64,000 nt of DNA from Malaciobacter pacificus (GTDB lineage: Bacteria > Campylobacterota > Campylobacteria > Campylobacterales > Arcobacteraceae): NCBI RefSeq assembly GCF_004214795.1, contig NZ_CP035928.1:806001-870000 (forward strand), written 5' to 3'. This document shows, in pieces, positions 55,160 through 64,000 of the stretch (the stretch's first letter is position 1; every line of letters starts with the position of its first letter). The position numbers and the translations under genes are program-made. The notes below the pieces were generated by a model. That model saw only the letters and a list, made by a program, of their open reading frames with translations, searched no databases and was not told where the DNA came from.

Positions 55160-55398
55160 TATTTAGTCTCTTCCTTTTTTTCTTCTTTTTTGATAAGTGG
55201 AGTTGGTGCAATAGGGGCAAGTGGTTTTGAAATATTTCCAAGTGATTTTAACTCACCACTTCCTAAACTAGAACCACCTTTTAGTTTTTCACCTTTCCCT
55301 CCATGCATATCAATTTGTCCACCGTTTTGACCAGTGAATGCATAGTTTGCAAATAAAAAATTTGTTAAAAATATAGTAATTATGAGTAATTTTTTCAT
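55159..55398 (-). CDS. Small secreted Gly-rich protein of unknown function
   Basis: The 79-residue protein has a signal peptide (MKKLLIITIFLTNFLFA). The mature part is Gly/Ser-rich ('GGQIDMHGGKGEKLKGGSSLG') and ends in a Pro/Lys/Glu tail. I do not recognise a family. It is coupled to xth by a one-base stop-start overlap (TAATG), which need not imply shared function. An AAGGA-type site precedes its ATG. Confidence 0.7.
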   Translation of the reverse strand: MKKLLIITIFLTNFLFANYAFTGQNGGQIDMHGGKGEKLKGGSSLGSGELKSLGNISKPLAPIAPTPLIKKEEKKEETK

Positions 55399-55492
55399 TG
55401 TTTTTCCTTTATTTGAAAAGTCGATTATAACCCAGTTTTGATAATAAAGCCTTAATAGGGTATTTTTAGCTTAATAATTATAGGATTTGTAT

Positions 55493-56206
55493 ATGTTAGA
55501 AGTTATTTTAGGATTTATTACTTTTTTTACATCAACTATTACTGCGATTGTAGGACTTGGTGGAGGTATGATGTTAATAGCGATTATGCCATCATTCTTG
55601 CCAATAAACGCAGTAATACCAATACATGGGTTAACACAATTATCAAGCAATATTAGTAGAGCATTTTTTGGATATAAAGATATTCAATATGAAGTAGTTC
55701 CAAAGTTTTTGATTGGTTCACTTTTGGGAGTTGGTTTATTTGCCTCAATTGTTAGTTTAATATCTTTAGAATATGTTCCACTATTTATGGGAGCATATAT
55801 TTTACTATCACTTTGGTCTTCTAAATTTAATGATAAAATCAAAAAATTTGAAAACTACTATTTAATTGGATTTTTTCAAAGTGGTTTATCAATAGTAGTA
55901 GGGGCAACTGGACCTCTTGCTATGACTCTGTTACTAAAAGACTACAAAGATAAAAACAAAGTCGTAGTAACAGCAGCTGCTATTATGTGTATCACTCATA
56001 TTTTAAAACTAATTGTATTTATGTACTTTGGTTTTGTATTTTTTGATTATATTGGAGTGATAATTGCAATGGTTGTTGGAGCAATTGCGGGAAGTTGGAT
56101 TGGGACGAAACTTCGAGATAAAGTAGATGGAAAGAAATTTACAATGATTTTAAAAGTTATATTAACACTTTTAGCTCTTAAAATTATCATAGGAACAATT
56201 ATTTGA
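55493..56206 (+). CDS. TauE/SafE-family permease
   Basis: The 237-residue membrane protein has about 7-8 helices and the TauE/SafE (PF01925) pattern: 'TAIVGLGGGMMLIAIMPSF', 'PIHGLTQLSSNISRAFFGY', and in the second half 'SIVVGATGPLAMTLLL' and 'AGSWIGTKLRDK'. Members export sulfite, sulfoacetate or other organosulfur anions. I chose ATG 55493 with AGGA 7 bases upstream. The stop overlaps the next gene's TTG start (TTGA). Confidence 0.88.
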   Translation: MLEVILGFITFFTSTITAIVGLGGGMMLIAIMPSFLPINAVIPIHGLTQLSSNISRAFFGYKDIQYEVVPKFLIGSLLGVGLFASIVSLISLEYVPLFMGAYILLSLWSSKFNDKIKKFENYYLIGFFQSGLSIVVGATGPLAMTLLLKDYKDKNKVVVTAAAIMCITHILKLIVFMYFGFVFFDYIGVIIAMVVGAIAGSWIGTKLRDKVDGKKFTMILKVILTLLALKIIIGTII

Positions 56207-57411
56207 AAAAAACATTTTTAACAAGAATTACCACTTCAAAGGAAGCCTTACTATATGTTATGACTATATCTATGGTTGTGTCATTTAGTGCTTGGATGAG
56301 TTTATTAAATAACTTTACAGTTGAAGTAGCTTCTTTTGATGGTAGCCAAATTGGTATTTTACAAAGTCTTAGGGAAATACCAGGACTTTTAGCTTTTACA
56401 GTGATACTAGTACTTGCTATTATTGCTCAGCAAAGATTAGTTTATCTATCAATCATGATGTTAGGACTTGGTACTGCACTTACTGGATTTTTCCCAACAC
56501 CAATTGGTCTATATATCACAACAGTTATTATGTCTATTGGATTTCACTATTTAGAGACTTTAAATCAGTCACTTTCTCTTCAATGGCTTGATAAAAGTAG
56601 ATCACCAATAGTTTTAGGGAAACTATTTGCAGTGAAATCATTTGCTGGGCTTTTAGTATTTATTTTGATTTATATTTTGATGAACTATTTAGCTGTTGAG
56701 TATAAATATGTTTATTTGATATTTGGTGGATTTTCTTTTATTTTAGGTTTGGCTGCTTGGTTTTTATTTACTCACTTTAAAGAAGCAGTCATTCAAGAGA
56801 GAAAATTAAGAGTTAAAAAAGAGTATTGGCTATTTTATTTACTAACATTTTTAGCAGGGGCTAGAAGGCAGATATTTGTTGTATTTGCTGGATTCTTACT
56901 TGTAGAGAAGTTTGGTGTTGATATTCACAATATGATAATTTTACTTTTTGTAAACTCAATTTTAAATATGTACATAGCACCAAAAATTGGTAAGTTTATT
57001 GTTAGATTTGGTGAGAGATTGACTCTAAGACTTGAGTATTTAGGTCTTATGATAGTTTTTGTCTCTTATGCCTTTGTTGATAGTGTTTCTGTGGCATTTG
57101 CTTTATATTTAATTGACCACTTGCTATTTGCTATGGCAATTACACTTAAAACATATTTCCAAAAAATTGCAGACCCAAAAGATATTTCAAGTGCAAGTGC
57201 AGTAAGTTTTACTATAAATCATATCGCAGCAGTATTTTTACCTGCAGTTTTAGGCCTAGTTTGGCTTTATTCTAACTCTTTAGTATTTATTATTGGAGCG
57301 GTTATTGCATTTGTTTCTTTTGCCTTATCAAATCTTGTTCCAAAAGAGCCAGAAATGGGATATGAAACTACATTAGTGAGAAAAGATGACCTTCAAAGTA
57401 GCAACGCTTAA
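56203..57411 (+). CDS. MFS transporter
   Basis: The 402-residue protein has about 12 predicted helices in the MFS arrangement with a central basic loop ('KEAVIQERKLRVKKEYW'). It starts at TTG in a 4-base overlap with the TauE-like gene and so is translationally coupled. The substrate is not evident; the segments 'SLLNNFTVEVASFDGSQIGILQSLREIPG' (in part) point to the DUF-type MFS family found in several Campylobacterota. Its 3' end overlaps the GNAT gene by 26 bases. Confidence 0.85.
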   Translation: MKKTFLTRITTSKEALLYVMTISMVVSFSAWMSLLNNFTVEVASFDGSQIGILQSLREIPGLLAFTVILVLAIIAQQRLVYLSIMMLGLGTALTGFFPTPIGLYITTVIMSIGFHYLETLNQSLSLQWLDKSRSPIVLGKLFAVKSFAGLLVFILIYILMNYLAVEYKYVYLIFGGFSFILGLAAWFLFTHFKEAVIQERKLRVKKEYWLFYLLTFLAGARRQIFVVFAGFLLVEKFGVDIHNMIILLFVNSILNMYIAPKIGKFIVRFGERLTLRLEYLGLMIVFVSYAFVDSVSVAFALYLIDHLLFAMAITLKTYFQKIADPKDISSASAVSFTINHIAAVFLPAVLGLVWLYSNSLVFIIGAVIAFVSFALSNLVPKEPEMGYETTLVRKDDLQSSNA

Positions 57412-57832
57412 AGATATACCAAACTTATGTAAACTCTTAACTGAACTTTTTAGTTTAGAAAAAGAGTTTACACCAAATGAAGAACTTCAAAATAATGCTT
57501 TAAAAACTATAATAGAAGATGAAAAAATAGGCCATATTTTAGTTTGCCAAATAGATGGCAAAATTGTTGCTATGGTAAATATCTTATACTCTATTTCAAC
57601 TGCACTTGGAACTAGGGTTGCTATTTTAGAAGATATGATAGTTTCAAATGAATTTAGAAATCAAAACATTGGCTCAAAGCTTTTAGAGTTTGCAAAGAAT
57701 TTTGCAAAAGAACAAGGATGTAAAAGAATCACTTTACTAACTGACAGTGATAATTTTAAAGCCCGTAAGTTTTATGAAAAGAATGATTTTAAAAAATCTT
57801 CAATGATACCCTTTAGAACTTTTTTAAGCTAG
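57386..57832 (+). CDS. GNAT-family N-acetyltransferase
   Basis: The 148-residue protein has the GNAT acetyl-CoA loop 'VSNEFRNQNIGSKLLEFA' (R/Q-x-x-G form) and the C-terminal 'ARKFYEKNDFKKS'. Both subdomains are complete. The substrate is unknown. It is the last of the three-gene group TauE-like, MFS, GNAT with overlapping frames. Confidence 0.9.
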   Translation: MTFKVATLKDIPNLCKLLTELFSLEKEFTPNEELQNNALKTIIEDEKIGHILVCQIDGKIVAMVNILYSISTALGTRVAILEDMIVSNEFRNQNIGSKLLEFAKNFAKEQGCKRITLLTDSDNFKARKFYEKNDFKKSSMIPFRTFLS

Positions 57833-57873
57833 ATTTATTTAAGTTGATATTTTGTACAAATATGTTTTACTTA

Positions 57874-57890
57874 TGAAACAATTTTGAAAC
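57874..57890 (+). promoter_or_regulatory. Tandem TGAAAC operator before kinase gene
   Basis: TGAAACA (57874) and TGAAAC (57885) are direct repeats 11 bp apart, with ATTT between, 27 bases before the kinase ATG. The same 17-bp string occurs at 61294-61310 before the TAXI gene. Such 11-bp tandem half-sites are how PhoB/OmpR-type regulators bind. Confidence 0.7.
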
Positions 57891-57916
57891 TTTAAATTGA
57901 TTCTTTAGGAATATAA

Positions 57917-60526
57917 ATGCAAAATAAAAATGAGAAGAGATATACACTAGAATATATTCAAAAACTTTTTTCTCAAATTCCTGCTATATTCATACTTCTT
58001 TTATCAACACTTTTGATTGTAATTACATTTTTTATTTTAGAAACTAAAGAAAATAGAGAGATAGATTTATTAAAACAAAAAACATTTTTAAATGAAAAGT
58101 TTGAGAAAAAGCAATATCTAGAAAAGTTTAGACTACAAGTAGATAAGCAATTAAAAAAGAGTTTTTTAGATGAAGAGATACTACTTAAAAAAGTTTCATA
58201 TAAAGCATCAGGATATTTAGAATCAAACTCTTTAAGTAAGTTTGAGATTTTAAGTGATTATTTTAAGTCTTTAGAGATGGAGAATGATGTAAAAATAGTG
58301 GTTTTTACCAAAGATAATCTAAATATTTTATATGGAAAAAAATCAATTAAATATTTAGAAAAACTAATATTTAATTCAAATGATGATATTCATGAAGATA
58401 TAACTCTTCAGTATATTTCATCTCAAGGTAAAAATAATACACAATATTGGAAAAATGATGATAAAAAAACAGTAAGATTAAGTTTTTTTGATAGTGTAAA
58501 TATATTAGGATATGAATATTATATAGGTTCTTTTTCTACTATTAATTCAATTAGAAAAATCACAAAAGATTCTATTGTAGATACTATTTCAAAAAATGAT
58601 TATAAAATTTGGTTTTATGATATTCTATCTCAAGAGACTTTTAACTTTTACAATCAAAAGAAATTTATTAAATCAAATGTACTTTTAGAAAATAGAAAGC
58701 ATACTCAATCTTTTGAGATTTTAGAACACTATTTTAAAGACTTAGAATATAACCAATATTTTGATGACAATAGCTTTTTCTATCACAAATTTAATTTTTT
58801 GATAGTGAATTTTTATGATGAAAAAAGTATTGAAAATTCTATTAGTGGCTCTATTACTTCTATAAAAAAAGAGTATAGAAATTGGTTCTTTCAAATACTT
58901 GGAATTATAATTGTAGTAACAAGTATTTTGATTCTATTTACATTTTTATTTTCAAACTTTGTTGGAAAAATATTTAATAAATACAATAGTGAATTAGAGA
59001 ATAAAACTATATCTTTAGAGCATTGGAAAAAGAGATTTGAATTAGCAATTATTGCTTCAAATGATGGTTTATGGGATATTGATTTTAAAACCAAAATGAT
59101 ATATTTCTCAGATAAATGGTTAGATATGTTTGGATATGAAAAAGATGAAGTAAAAACATTTTCGGATTGGTTTAATTTGATTCATAATGATGATAAAGCA
59201 AATGTAGAAAATCTATTTTCAAAAATCTTTGCAAAAGCTGATGATACATTTATTTGTGAATATAGATTAAAAACTAAAAATGATGGTTTCAAATGGGTTC
59301 TTGCAAGAGGTAAATCTTTTATAGGTGAAGATGGTGAACTAGATAGAATGCTTATGATGTCTATGGATATAGATAAAAATAAAAGATTAAAAAAAGAGTT
59401 ACTTGATGTTGAATTACTAGTTGAAGATGGGAAAATTGTAATCTTTAAATTAGTTAATGATGAAGAGTTAAGTGTTAAATATATTTCAAATAGTATTAAA
59501 AACTTTGGTTTTACAAAAAGAGAATTTGAATCCCATGAAAGAAACTTTATGGAATTAATTCATAAAGAGGATAGAGATAAGTTTCAAGTTGCTATTAATG
59601 CAGCACTTAAAAATGATTTACAAAACTTTACAGTGGAGTGTAGAGTTAAAAATGCTGAAAATAAAACTAGATGGATTTCTACTAGAGCAATTTTGATTAA
59701 AAATCACTCAAGACAAGTTAGTCACTTTTATGGATATATTAGTGATATTACAAAAATAAAACTTAGTGAAGAAGAGTTAAAAGTAAAAGTTCAAGAAGAG
59801 CTTGATAAAAATAGACAAAAAGATAGAATCTTAATCCAACAAAACAAATTAGCATCTATGGGTGAGATGTTAGGAAATATCGCACATCAATGGAGACAAC
59901 CTTTAAATAATGTATCTTTAATTCTTCATTTTCTAAGAGATAATTATAAAAATGATGCAGTAAATGAAGCTCAAATTAATAAGTTTATGAATAGGGCTTT
60001 TAAACATATAGATTACATGAGTGATACGATTGATGATTTTAGAAACTTTTATAAACCATCAAAATCTAAAAATGAGTTTTCTATTAAAGAATTGATTGAT
60101 TCATTGTTACAGATGATAAAAACACAATTTGATGAAGATGGAATCAAAATAAATATAGAGTATGAAGATATCAAGATATTAAACTATGAAAATGAATTAA
60201 AACAAGCATTACTAAATATTTTAAATAATGCAAAAGATGCACTTCTTAGTAAAAAAACAGAAGAGAATTTTGAAGCACTTATTAATATAAAAACATCACA
60301 AAATGATGATAAATTAAAAATAGAAATATCAAATAATGGTGGAAATATAGATGAAGAAATTATTGATAGAATATTTGAACCATATTTCACAACTAAGTTT
60401 GAAGACCAAGGCACAGGAATAGGTTTATATATGACAAAGTCAATTGTAGAAGCAAATATGAAAGGAAAAATAGAAGTAGAAAATATTTCAAGTGGTGTAA
60501 AGTTTACTATCACTTTAGATATTTAA
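57917..60526 (+). CDS. Sensor histidine kinase with two PAS domains
   Basis: The 869-residue kinase has membrane helices near 18-40 and 325-348 around an extracytoplasmic sensor of about 280 residues. Two PAS domains follow, near 370-485 ('GLWDIDFKTKMIYFSDKW') and 495-615. The kinase has His657 in 'GNIAHQWRQPLNNVSLIL', N box 'NILNNAKDALLS' and G box 'GTGIGLYMTKSIVE'. It pairs with the regulator gene 17 bases downstream. It sits next to TRAP-TAXI genes, so it may sense their substrate. Confidence 0.93.
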   Translation: MQNKNEKRYTLEYIQKLFSQIPAIFILLLSTLLIVITFFILETKENREIDLLKQKTFLNEKFEKKQYLEKFRLQVDKQLKKSFLDEEILLKKVSYKASGYLESNSLSKFEILSDYFKSLEMENDVKIVVFTKDNLNILYGKKSIKYLEKLIFNSNDDIHEDITLQYISSQGKNNTQYWKNDDKKTVRLSFFDSVNILGYEYYIGSFSTINSIRKITKDSIVDTISKNDYKIWFYDILSQETFNFYNQKKFIKSNVLLENRKHTQSFEILEHYFKDLEYNQYFDDNSFFYHKFNFLIVNFYDEKSIENSISGSITSIKKEYRNWFFQILGIIIVVTSILILFTFLFSNFVGKIFNKYNSELENKTISLEHWKKRFELAIIASNDGLWDIDFKTKMIYFSDKWLDMFGYEKDEVKTFSDWFNLIHNDDKANVENLFSKIFAKADDTFICEYRLKTKNDGFKWVLARGKSFIGEDGELDRMLMMSMDIDKNKRLKKELLDVELLVEDGKIVIFKLVNDEELSVKYISNSIKNFGFTKREFESHERNFMELIHKEDRDKFQVAINAALKNDLQNFTVECRVKNAENKTRWISTRAILIKNHSRQVSHFYGYISDITKIKLSEEELKVKVQEELDKNRQKDRILIQQNKLASMGEMLGNIAHQWRQPLNNVSLILHFLRDNYKNDAVNEAQINKFMNRAFKHIDYMSDTIDDFRNFYKPSKSKNEFSIKELIDSLLQMIKTQFDEDGIKINIEYEDIKILNYENELKQALLNILNNAKDALLSKKTEENFEALINIKTSQNDDKLKIEISNNGGNIDEEIIDRIFEPYFTTKFEDQGTGIGLYMTKSIVEANMKGKIEVENISSGVKFTITLDI

Positions 60527-60543
60527 GTCTATAAGGATAAAAA

Positions 60544-61248
60544 ATGAGTGAGATAATTACAAGAGTTTTATTAGTAGAAGATGAAGAAGATGCAAGAGAA
60601 ATACTAAGTTTTTATTTAGATACTATTTTTGATGAGGTTGAAATTGCTTGTGATGGACAACAAGGATTAGAACTTTATAAAAAGTATAACGATGAAGAAA
60701 GAACATTCGATTTAGTTTTAACAGATATTAAAATGCCAAATAAAGATGGACTAAGTATGATTGATGATATTACTACAATCAATGAAAATCAAAAGTTTAT
60801 AATAGTATCTGCATATAAAGATGAAGAGTATTTATTTAGATCAATTGGATTAAATGTAATTTCATATTTTGTAAAGCCATTAGAAGTAAAAAATATTATG
60901 GAATTGCTTAAAAAAGTTAAATCTAAAGTTTTAGAAGATAAATCAAAGATAGAAATTCAAGATGAAGTGGTAGAATTGAATGATATTTATACTTTTAATA
61001 CAAAAACAAATCTACTTTACAAAGGAAGTGATTTAGTTGATTTATCAAAAAAAGAGACACTACTAGTTCAAGCTTTAGTAACTAATAAAAAAGAGATAAA
61101 AACAAAAGAATTTTTAAAAGAATTTATTTGGAATGATACAAAAACTTCAGATGCAACACTAAGAACTGTAATAAAAAGAGTAAAGGATAAAATAGTAGAT
61201 AATGACTTTATTGTTTCAAAAAAAGGTTTGGGATATATAATTGAATAG
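60544..61248 (+). CDS. OmpR-family response regulator next to TRAP-TAXI genes
   Basis: The 234-residue protein has a full receiver (Asp61 in 'LVLTDIKMPNKDG', Lys of 'YFVKPLE') and a winged-helix output ('TLRTVIKRVKDKI', 'SKKGLGYIIE'). It follows the sensor kinase by 17 bases. The TGAAAC tandem site before both the kinase gene and the TAXI gene makes it the best candidate to bind there. Confidence 0.93.
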   Translation: MSEIITRVLLVEDEEDAREILSFYLDTIFDEVEIACDGQQGLELYKKYNDEERTFDLVLTDIKMPNKDGLSMIDDITTINENQKFIIVSAYKDEEYLFRSIGLNVISYFVKPLEVKNIMELLKKVKSKVLEDKSKIEIQDEVVELNDIYTFNTKTNLLYKGSDLVDLSKKETLLVQALVTNKKEIKTKEFLKEFIWNDTKTSDATLRTVIKRVKDKIVDNDFIVSKKGLGYIIE

Positions 61249-61293
61249 TTTTAAAGCCCTTAAAATAGAGGCTTATAAATAAATTTATAAATT

Positions 61294-61322
61294 TGAAACA
61301 ATTTTGAAACAATTTTGTTTCA
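61294..61322 (+). promoter_or_regulatory. TGAAAC operator and promoter of TRAP-TAXI genes
   Basis: TGAAACA (61294) and TGAAAC (61305) lie 11 bp apart as in the copy at 57874. A third, inverted, unit TTGTTTCA follows at 61315-61322, giving three half-sites in one helical phase. A -10-like TATACT is at 61331-61336, so the sites cover the -35 region, consistent with activation. The ATG is 30 bases further on. Confidence 0.7.
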
Positions 61323-61365
61323 AAATGTGTTATACTTCTTTATACAATTTTAAAGGAGAGATAAC

Positions 61366-62382
61366 ATGTCAAAATTGTCATTTTTAAAAAAACTTTTTGT
61401 TGGTTCAGTTATTACTGCATCAATGCTTACAGGTGCTAATGCAGCAACAGAGTCTAAATATGTAATTGCAACAGCAAGTACAGGTGGGACTTTCTATCCA
61501 GTTGGTGTTGGTATTGCTACAATTGCTTCACTAAAATTAGCAAAACAACACAAAACAACTTTCTCAGCTATCACATCTGCGGGTTCTGCTGAAAATGTAG
61601 ATATGCTAGAAAAAGGTGAAGTAAACTTCGCGATTATTCAAGGTTTATTTGGTTCAATGGCTTGGCAAGGAAAAGCTAAATATGACGGTGATGCTAAGAA
61701 AAATCTTAGATCAATTTCTATGCTATGGCAAAATGTTGAACAATTTACTATTAGAAAAGATTTTGTAAAAACTGGTAATGCTATGGATTTAAAAAATCTA
61801 TATGGAGAGAGTTTCTCAATAGGTGGTAGAAGTTCTGGTTCTAGAGTTTCTTCTGAAATCATTATGGAATCTTTAGGAATTGATTATAATAAAATGAATA
61901 TCCAATACTTAGGATATACTCCAAGTTCAACTGCACTTCAAGATGGAAAAATTGATGGTATGAATACTCCATCAGGACCACCAACATCAGCAGTTACAAA
62001 TGCATTTGCTTCAATTGGAAATGATAAAATCAAAGTATTAGATTTCACAAGTGAACAATTAGCAAAAATTACGGAAAACTATCCAGTATGGACACCATTT
62101 AATATTAAAGCTGGTACATACCCAGGTCAAGATAAAGATATTAATACTATTGCTCAACCAAACTTATTAGTTGTTACAAAAGATACTCCTGAAGAAACAG
62201 TTTATCTTTTAACTAAAACTATTTATGAAAACTTACCATTCTTAAATACAGTACATAAAGCTACAAAAGCTATGTCTTTAGATAAAGCAATTAGTGGTTT
62301 ACCAATGCCTCTTCACCCAGGTGCTGCAAGATTCTACAAAGAACAAGGTATCAATATTCCTGCAAACTTAATTGCAAAATAA
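61366..62382 (+). CDS. TAXI-family TRAP transporter solute receptor
   Basis: The 338-residue periplasmic protein has a signal peptide (cut near 'TGANAA') and the TAXI signature 'IATASTGGTFYPVGVGIA'. 'SAGSAENVDMLEKGEVNFAIIQ' (in part) and 'SIGGRSSGSRVSSEIIMESLGI' complete the pattern. The family binds organic acids such as glutamate or 2-oxoglutarate; the ligand here is unknown. An AAGGAGAG site precedes the ATG. The fused permease gene follows. Confidence 0.94.
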   Translation: MSKLSFLKKLFVGSVITASMLTGANAATESKYVIATASTGGTFYPVGVGIATIASLKLAKQHKTTFSAITSAGSAENVDMLEKGEVNFAIIQGLFGSMAWQGKAKYDGDAKKNLRSISMLWQNVEQFTIRKDFVKTGNAMDLKNLYGESFSIGGRSSGSRVSSEIIMESLGIDYNKMNIQYLGYTPSSTALQDGKIDGMNTPSGPPTSAVTNAFASIGNDKIKVLDFTSEQLAKITENYPVWTPFNIKAGTYPGQDKDINTIAQPNLLVVTKDTPEETVYLLTKTIYENLPFLNTVHKATKAMSLDKAISGLPMPLHPGAARFYKEQGINIPANLIAK

Positions 62383-62394
62383 TTGATTTTTAGT

Positions 62395-62415
62395 CAAGAG
62401 AACCCACTTCTCTTG
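62395..62415 (+). terminator. Intercistronic hairpin between TAXI and permease genes
   Basis: CAAGAGAA and TTCTCTTG pair around CCCAC 13 bases after the TAXI stop. No T run follows, so it more likely protects the receptor mRNA or attenuates than terminates. Confidence 0.5.
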
Positions 62416-62483
62416 GCATATATTATATATAAGTAATTGTCTATTATTTATCTATTATATATAACGCTATTTAGGAAGAAGTA

Positions 62484-64000
62484 ATGATAAAAATAAAATA
62501 TTTTAAAGAGATAACATTTGTTTATGCCATATTTATTTCACTATTTCATTTTGGAATAAATATTTGGGGAGGGTTGAGTGATTTATGGTTTAATAGTGCT
62601 CATTTTGCACTATTAGCATCACTTGGATTTTTAACTTACGAAGCTTCAAAAGGAGAAGATGAAGTTAGTATATTAAATCTATTATTTGCAATACTTTCTC
62701 TTGCAACATTTGCTTATATGATGTTTTTTGAAGAATCACTATATGAAGTTGCAAAAGGTCAAATGAGAACTAGTGATTTAATAGTTGCAGGTATGACAAT
62801 AGTTTTAGCTATAGAAATGGTTAGAAAGACTACTGGATATATTATTCCTGGAATTATCATTTTCTGTATTGCATATTTACTATTTTTAGGTCAACATTTT
62901 GAGGGTGTTTTTGCATTTGCTGGTATGAGTGTTGAAAGATTTTTATATAGAATGTTCTATACAAATGAAGGATTATTTGGTCCAATTGCTACAATCTCAG
63001 CAACTTATGTATTTATGTTTATTCTTTTTGCAGCCTTTTTATTAAAATCTGGGGCAGGTGATTTTATCGTTGATGTAGCAGATGCCGTTGCTGGAAAATA
63101 TACTGGAGGAACTGGACATGTTGCAGTAATTTCATCAGCTATGATGGGAACTATTTCTGGAAGTGCCGTTGCAAACACAGTTAGTACAGGCTCTATCACA
63201 ATCCCTATGATGAAAAAAGCAGGCTTTAAAGGTGAGTTCGCAGCTGCAGTTGAAGCAGCAGCAAGTACTGGGGGTCAAATTATGCCTCCAATTATGGGAG
63301 CAGGGGCATTTATCATGGCTCAGATGACTCATATACCTTTTGTGACTATTATTTCAGTTTCTATTTTACCTGCTATTTTATATTTTGCTTCAATCGCATT
63401 TTATATCAATATTCATGCAAAAGAGAATAATATTAAAGGTGAGAAAAAGAATGTAAAAGTATTGCCAATATTAAGAGAAGGTTTTCACTTTATAATTCCT
63501 CTTTCAACTTTAGTAGGGCTTTTGATTTACGGATTTACGCCAACATATTCTGCAGGTATTGCAATAGTTACTATTGTTTTAGCTTCTTATTTAACAAAAA
63601 ACAAAAGAATGGGAATAAAAGAGATTTTAGAAGCTTTAGCATTAGGAAGTAAAAATATGATTGTAACTGGAGTTTTACTAGTTGCAGTTGGAATTATTGT
63701 TGGTATTATAAATATTTCTGGAATAGGAATTACTTTTTCACAACTAATTATGGAGTGGTCTGGTAACTCTTTACTTTTAGCTATTGTTTTAGTTGCAGTA
63801 GCTTCACTTGTATTAGGAATGGGATTACCAGTTACTGCTTCTTATGTAGTATTATCAGTTTTATCAGCACCTGCTCTAGTTGGATTAATGTTAAGTCCTG
63901 AAATGGCTGCACTTGTAAATGCTGGTATTCAAATTCCAGAAGTTACTATGTATTTATTATCAGCTCACTTGATAATCTTTTGGCTTTCTCAAGATTCAAA
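62484..64000 (+). CDS. TRAP transporter fused 4TM/12TM permease, 5' part
   Basis: The frame is open to the window end (505 codons), so the C-terminus is missing. An AGGAAGAAG site precedes ATG 62484. The N-terminal ~150 residues hold four to five helices (DctQ-like part). The large DctM-like part follows, with 'GAGDFIVDVADAVAGKYTGG', 'MMGTISGSAVANTVSTGSITIP' and 'AAASTGGQIMPPIMGAGAFIMA' (in pieces). This fused form is the usual partner of TAXI receptors. It imports organic acids with Na+ or H+. Confidence 0.94.
   Translation, partial: MIKIKYFKEITFVYAIFISLFHFGINIWGGLSDLWFNSAHFALLASLGFLTYEASKGEDEVSILNLLFAILSLATFAYMMFFEESLYEVAKGQMRTSDLIVAGMTIVLAIEMVRKTTGYIIPGIIIFCIAYLLFLGQHFEGVFAFAGMSVERFLYRMFYTNEGLFGPIATISATYVFMFILFAAFLLKSGAGDFIVDVADAVAGKYTGGTGHVAVISSAMMGTISGSAVANTVSTGSITIPMMKKAGFKGEFAAAVEAAASTGGQIMPPIMGAGAFIMAQMTHIPFVTIISVSILPAILYFASIAFYINIHAKENNIKGEKKNVKVLPILREGFHFIIPLSTLVGLLIYGFTPTYSAGIAIVTIVLASYLTKNKRMGIKEILEALALGSKNMIVTGVLLVAVGIIVGIINISGIGITFSQLIMEWSGNSLLLAIVLVAVASLVLGMGLPVTASYVVLSVLSAPALVGLMLSPEMAALVNAGIQIPEVTMYLLSAHLIIFWLSQDS

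Noticed and set aside
1-64000. CRISPR arrays, rRNA operons, prophage
   Set aside because: No regularly spaced repeats, no rRNA signature and no phage structural genes were seen on either strand.

Overview
The window is AT-rich, densely coded bacterial DNA. Its gene content points to a marine or salt-tolerant member of the Arcobacter group (Campylobacterota): an HsrA/HP1043-like atypical response regulator, a fused gamma-beta urease subunit, split CetA/CetB-type energy taxis proteins, 'AHQWRQPL' histidine kinases, and ectoine synthesis. The species call is inference; no rRNA is present.

Layout. 1-6 kb: the 3' end of a CinA-like gene, Sel1 protein, alr, uvrC, a degenerate SRAP protein and a glutathione peroxidase. 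5.2-15.3 kb: an osmoadaptation island. Leftward it carries ectA-ectB-ectC, an HsrA-like regulator, aspartokinase and a TPR membrane protein. Rightward it carries proV (apparent AUU start), proW, a frameshifted porin, proX and a MerR-type regulator. 15.3-23.3 kb: tRNA-Pro, J-domain proteins, lactate permease, an ADP-ribosylglycohydrolase-like protein, PsiE, a 62% lysine protein, NagZ, and FccAB sulfide dehydrogenase. 23.3-29.8 kb: four two-component genes.

29.8-32.7 kb: an IS256-family element carrying a metal permease (SO_0444/ArsP type) and an ArsR repressor between its inverted repeats, with a 9-bp target duplication. It landed in a terminator hairpin, and its transposase gene is broken. 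32.7-36.1 kb: a CetAB-like taxis pair and small secreted or membrane proteins. 36.2-44.2 kb: three type II toxin-antitoxin pairs around the urea ABC transporter urtABCDE, with a 90-bp direct repeat bracketing ccdAB-urt. 44.3-49.9 kb: a Sel1 protein and the urease genes ureD-ureAB-ureC-ureE-ureF-ureG. 50-57.8 kb: a BvgS-like kinase, a methyltransferase, a glycosyltransferase, exonuclease III and transporters. 57.9-64 kb: a sensor kinase and response regulator next to a TRAP-TAXI transporter; the same 11-bp-spaced TGAAAC repeat lies upstream of both units.

How the genes work together. The ect and pro arms share one AT-rich divergent promoter region with three near-identical 13-bp motifs, so synthesis and import of compatible solutes may be controlled together. 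The urt and ure clusters form a urea uptake and hydrolysis module. The kinase-regulator pair at 57.9-61.2 kb probably controls itself and the TRAP-TAXI system.

Three reading-frame breaks (TPR gene, porin, transposase) and one non-ATG start were found. Two of the breaks are single-A deficits in short A runs, so assembly error must be excluded before biology is inferred.
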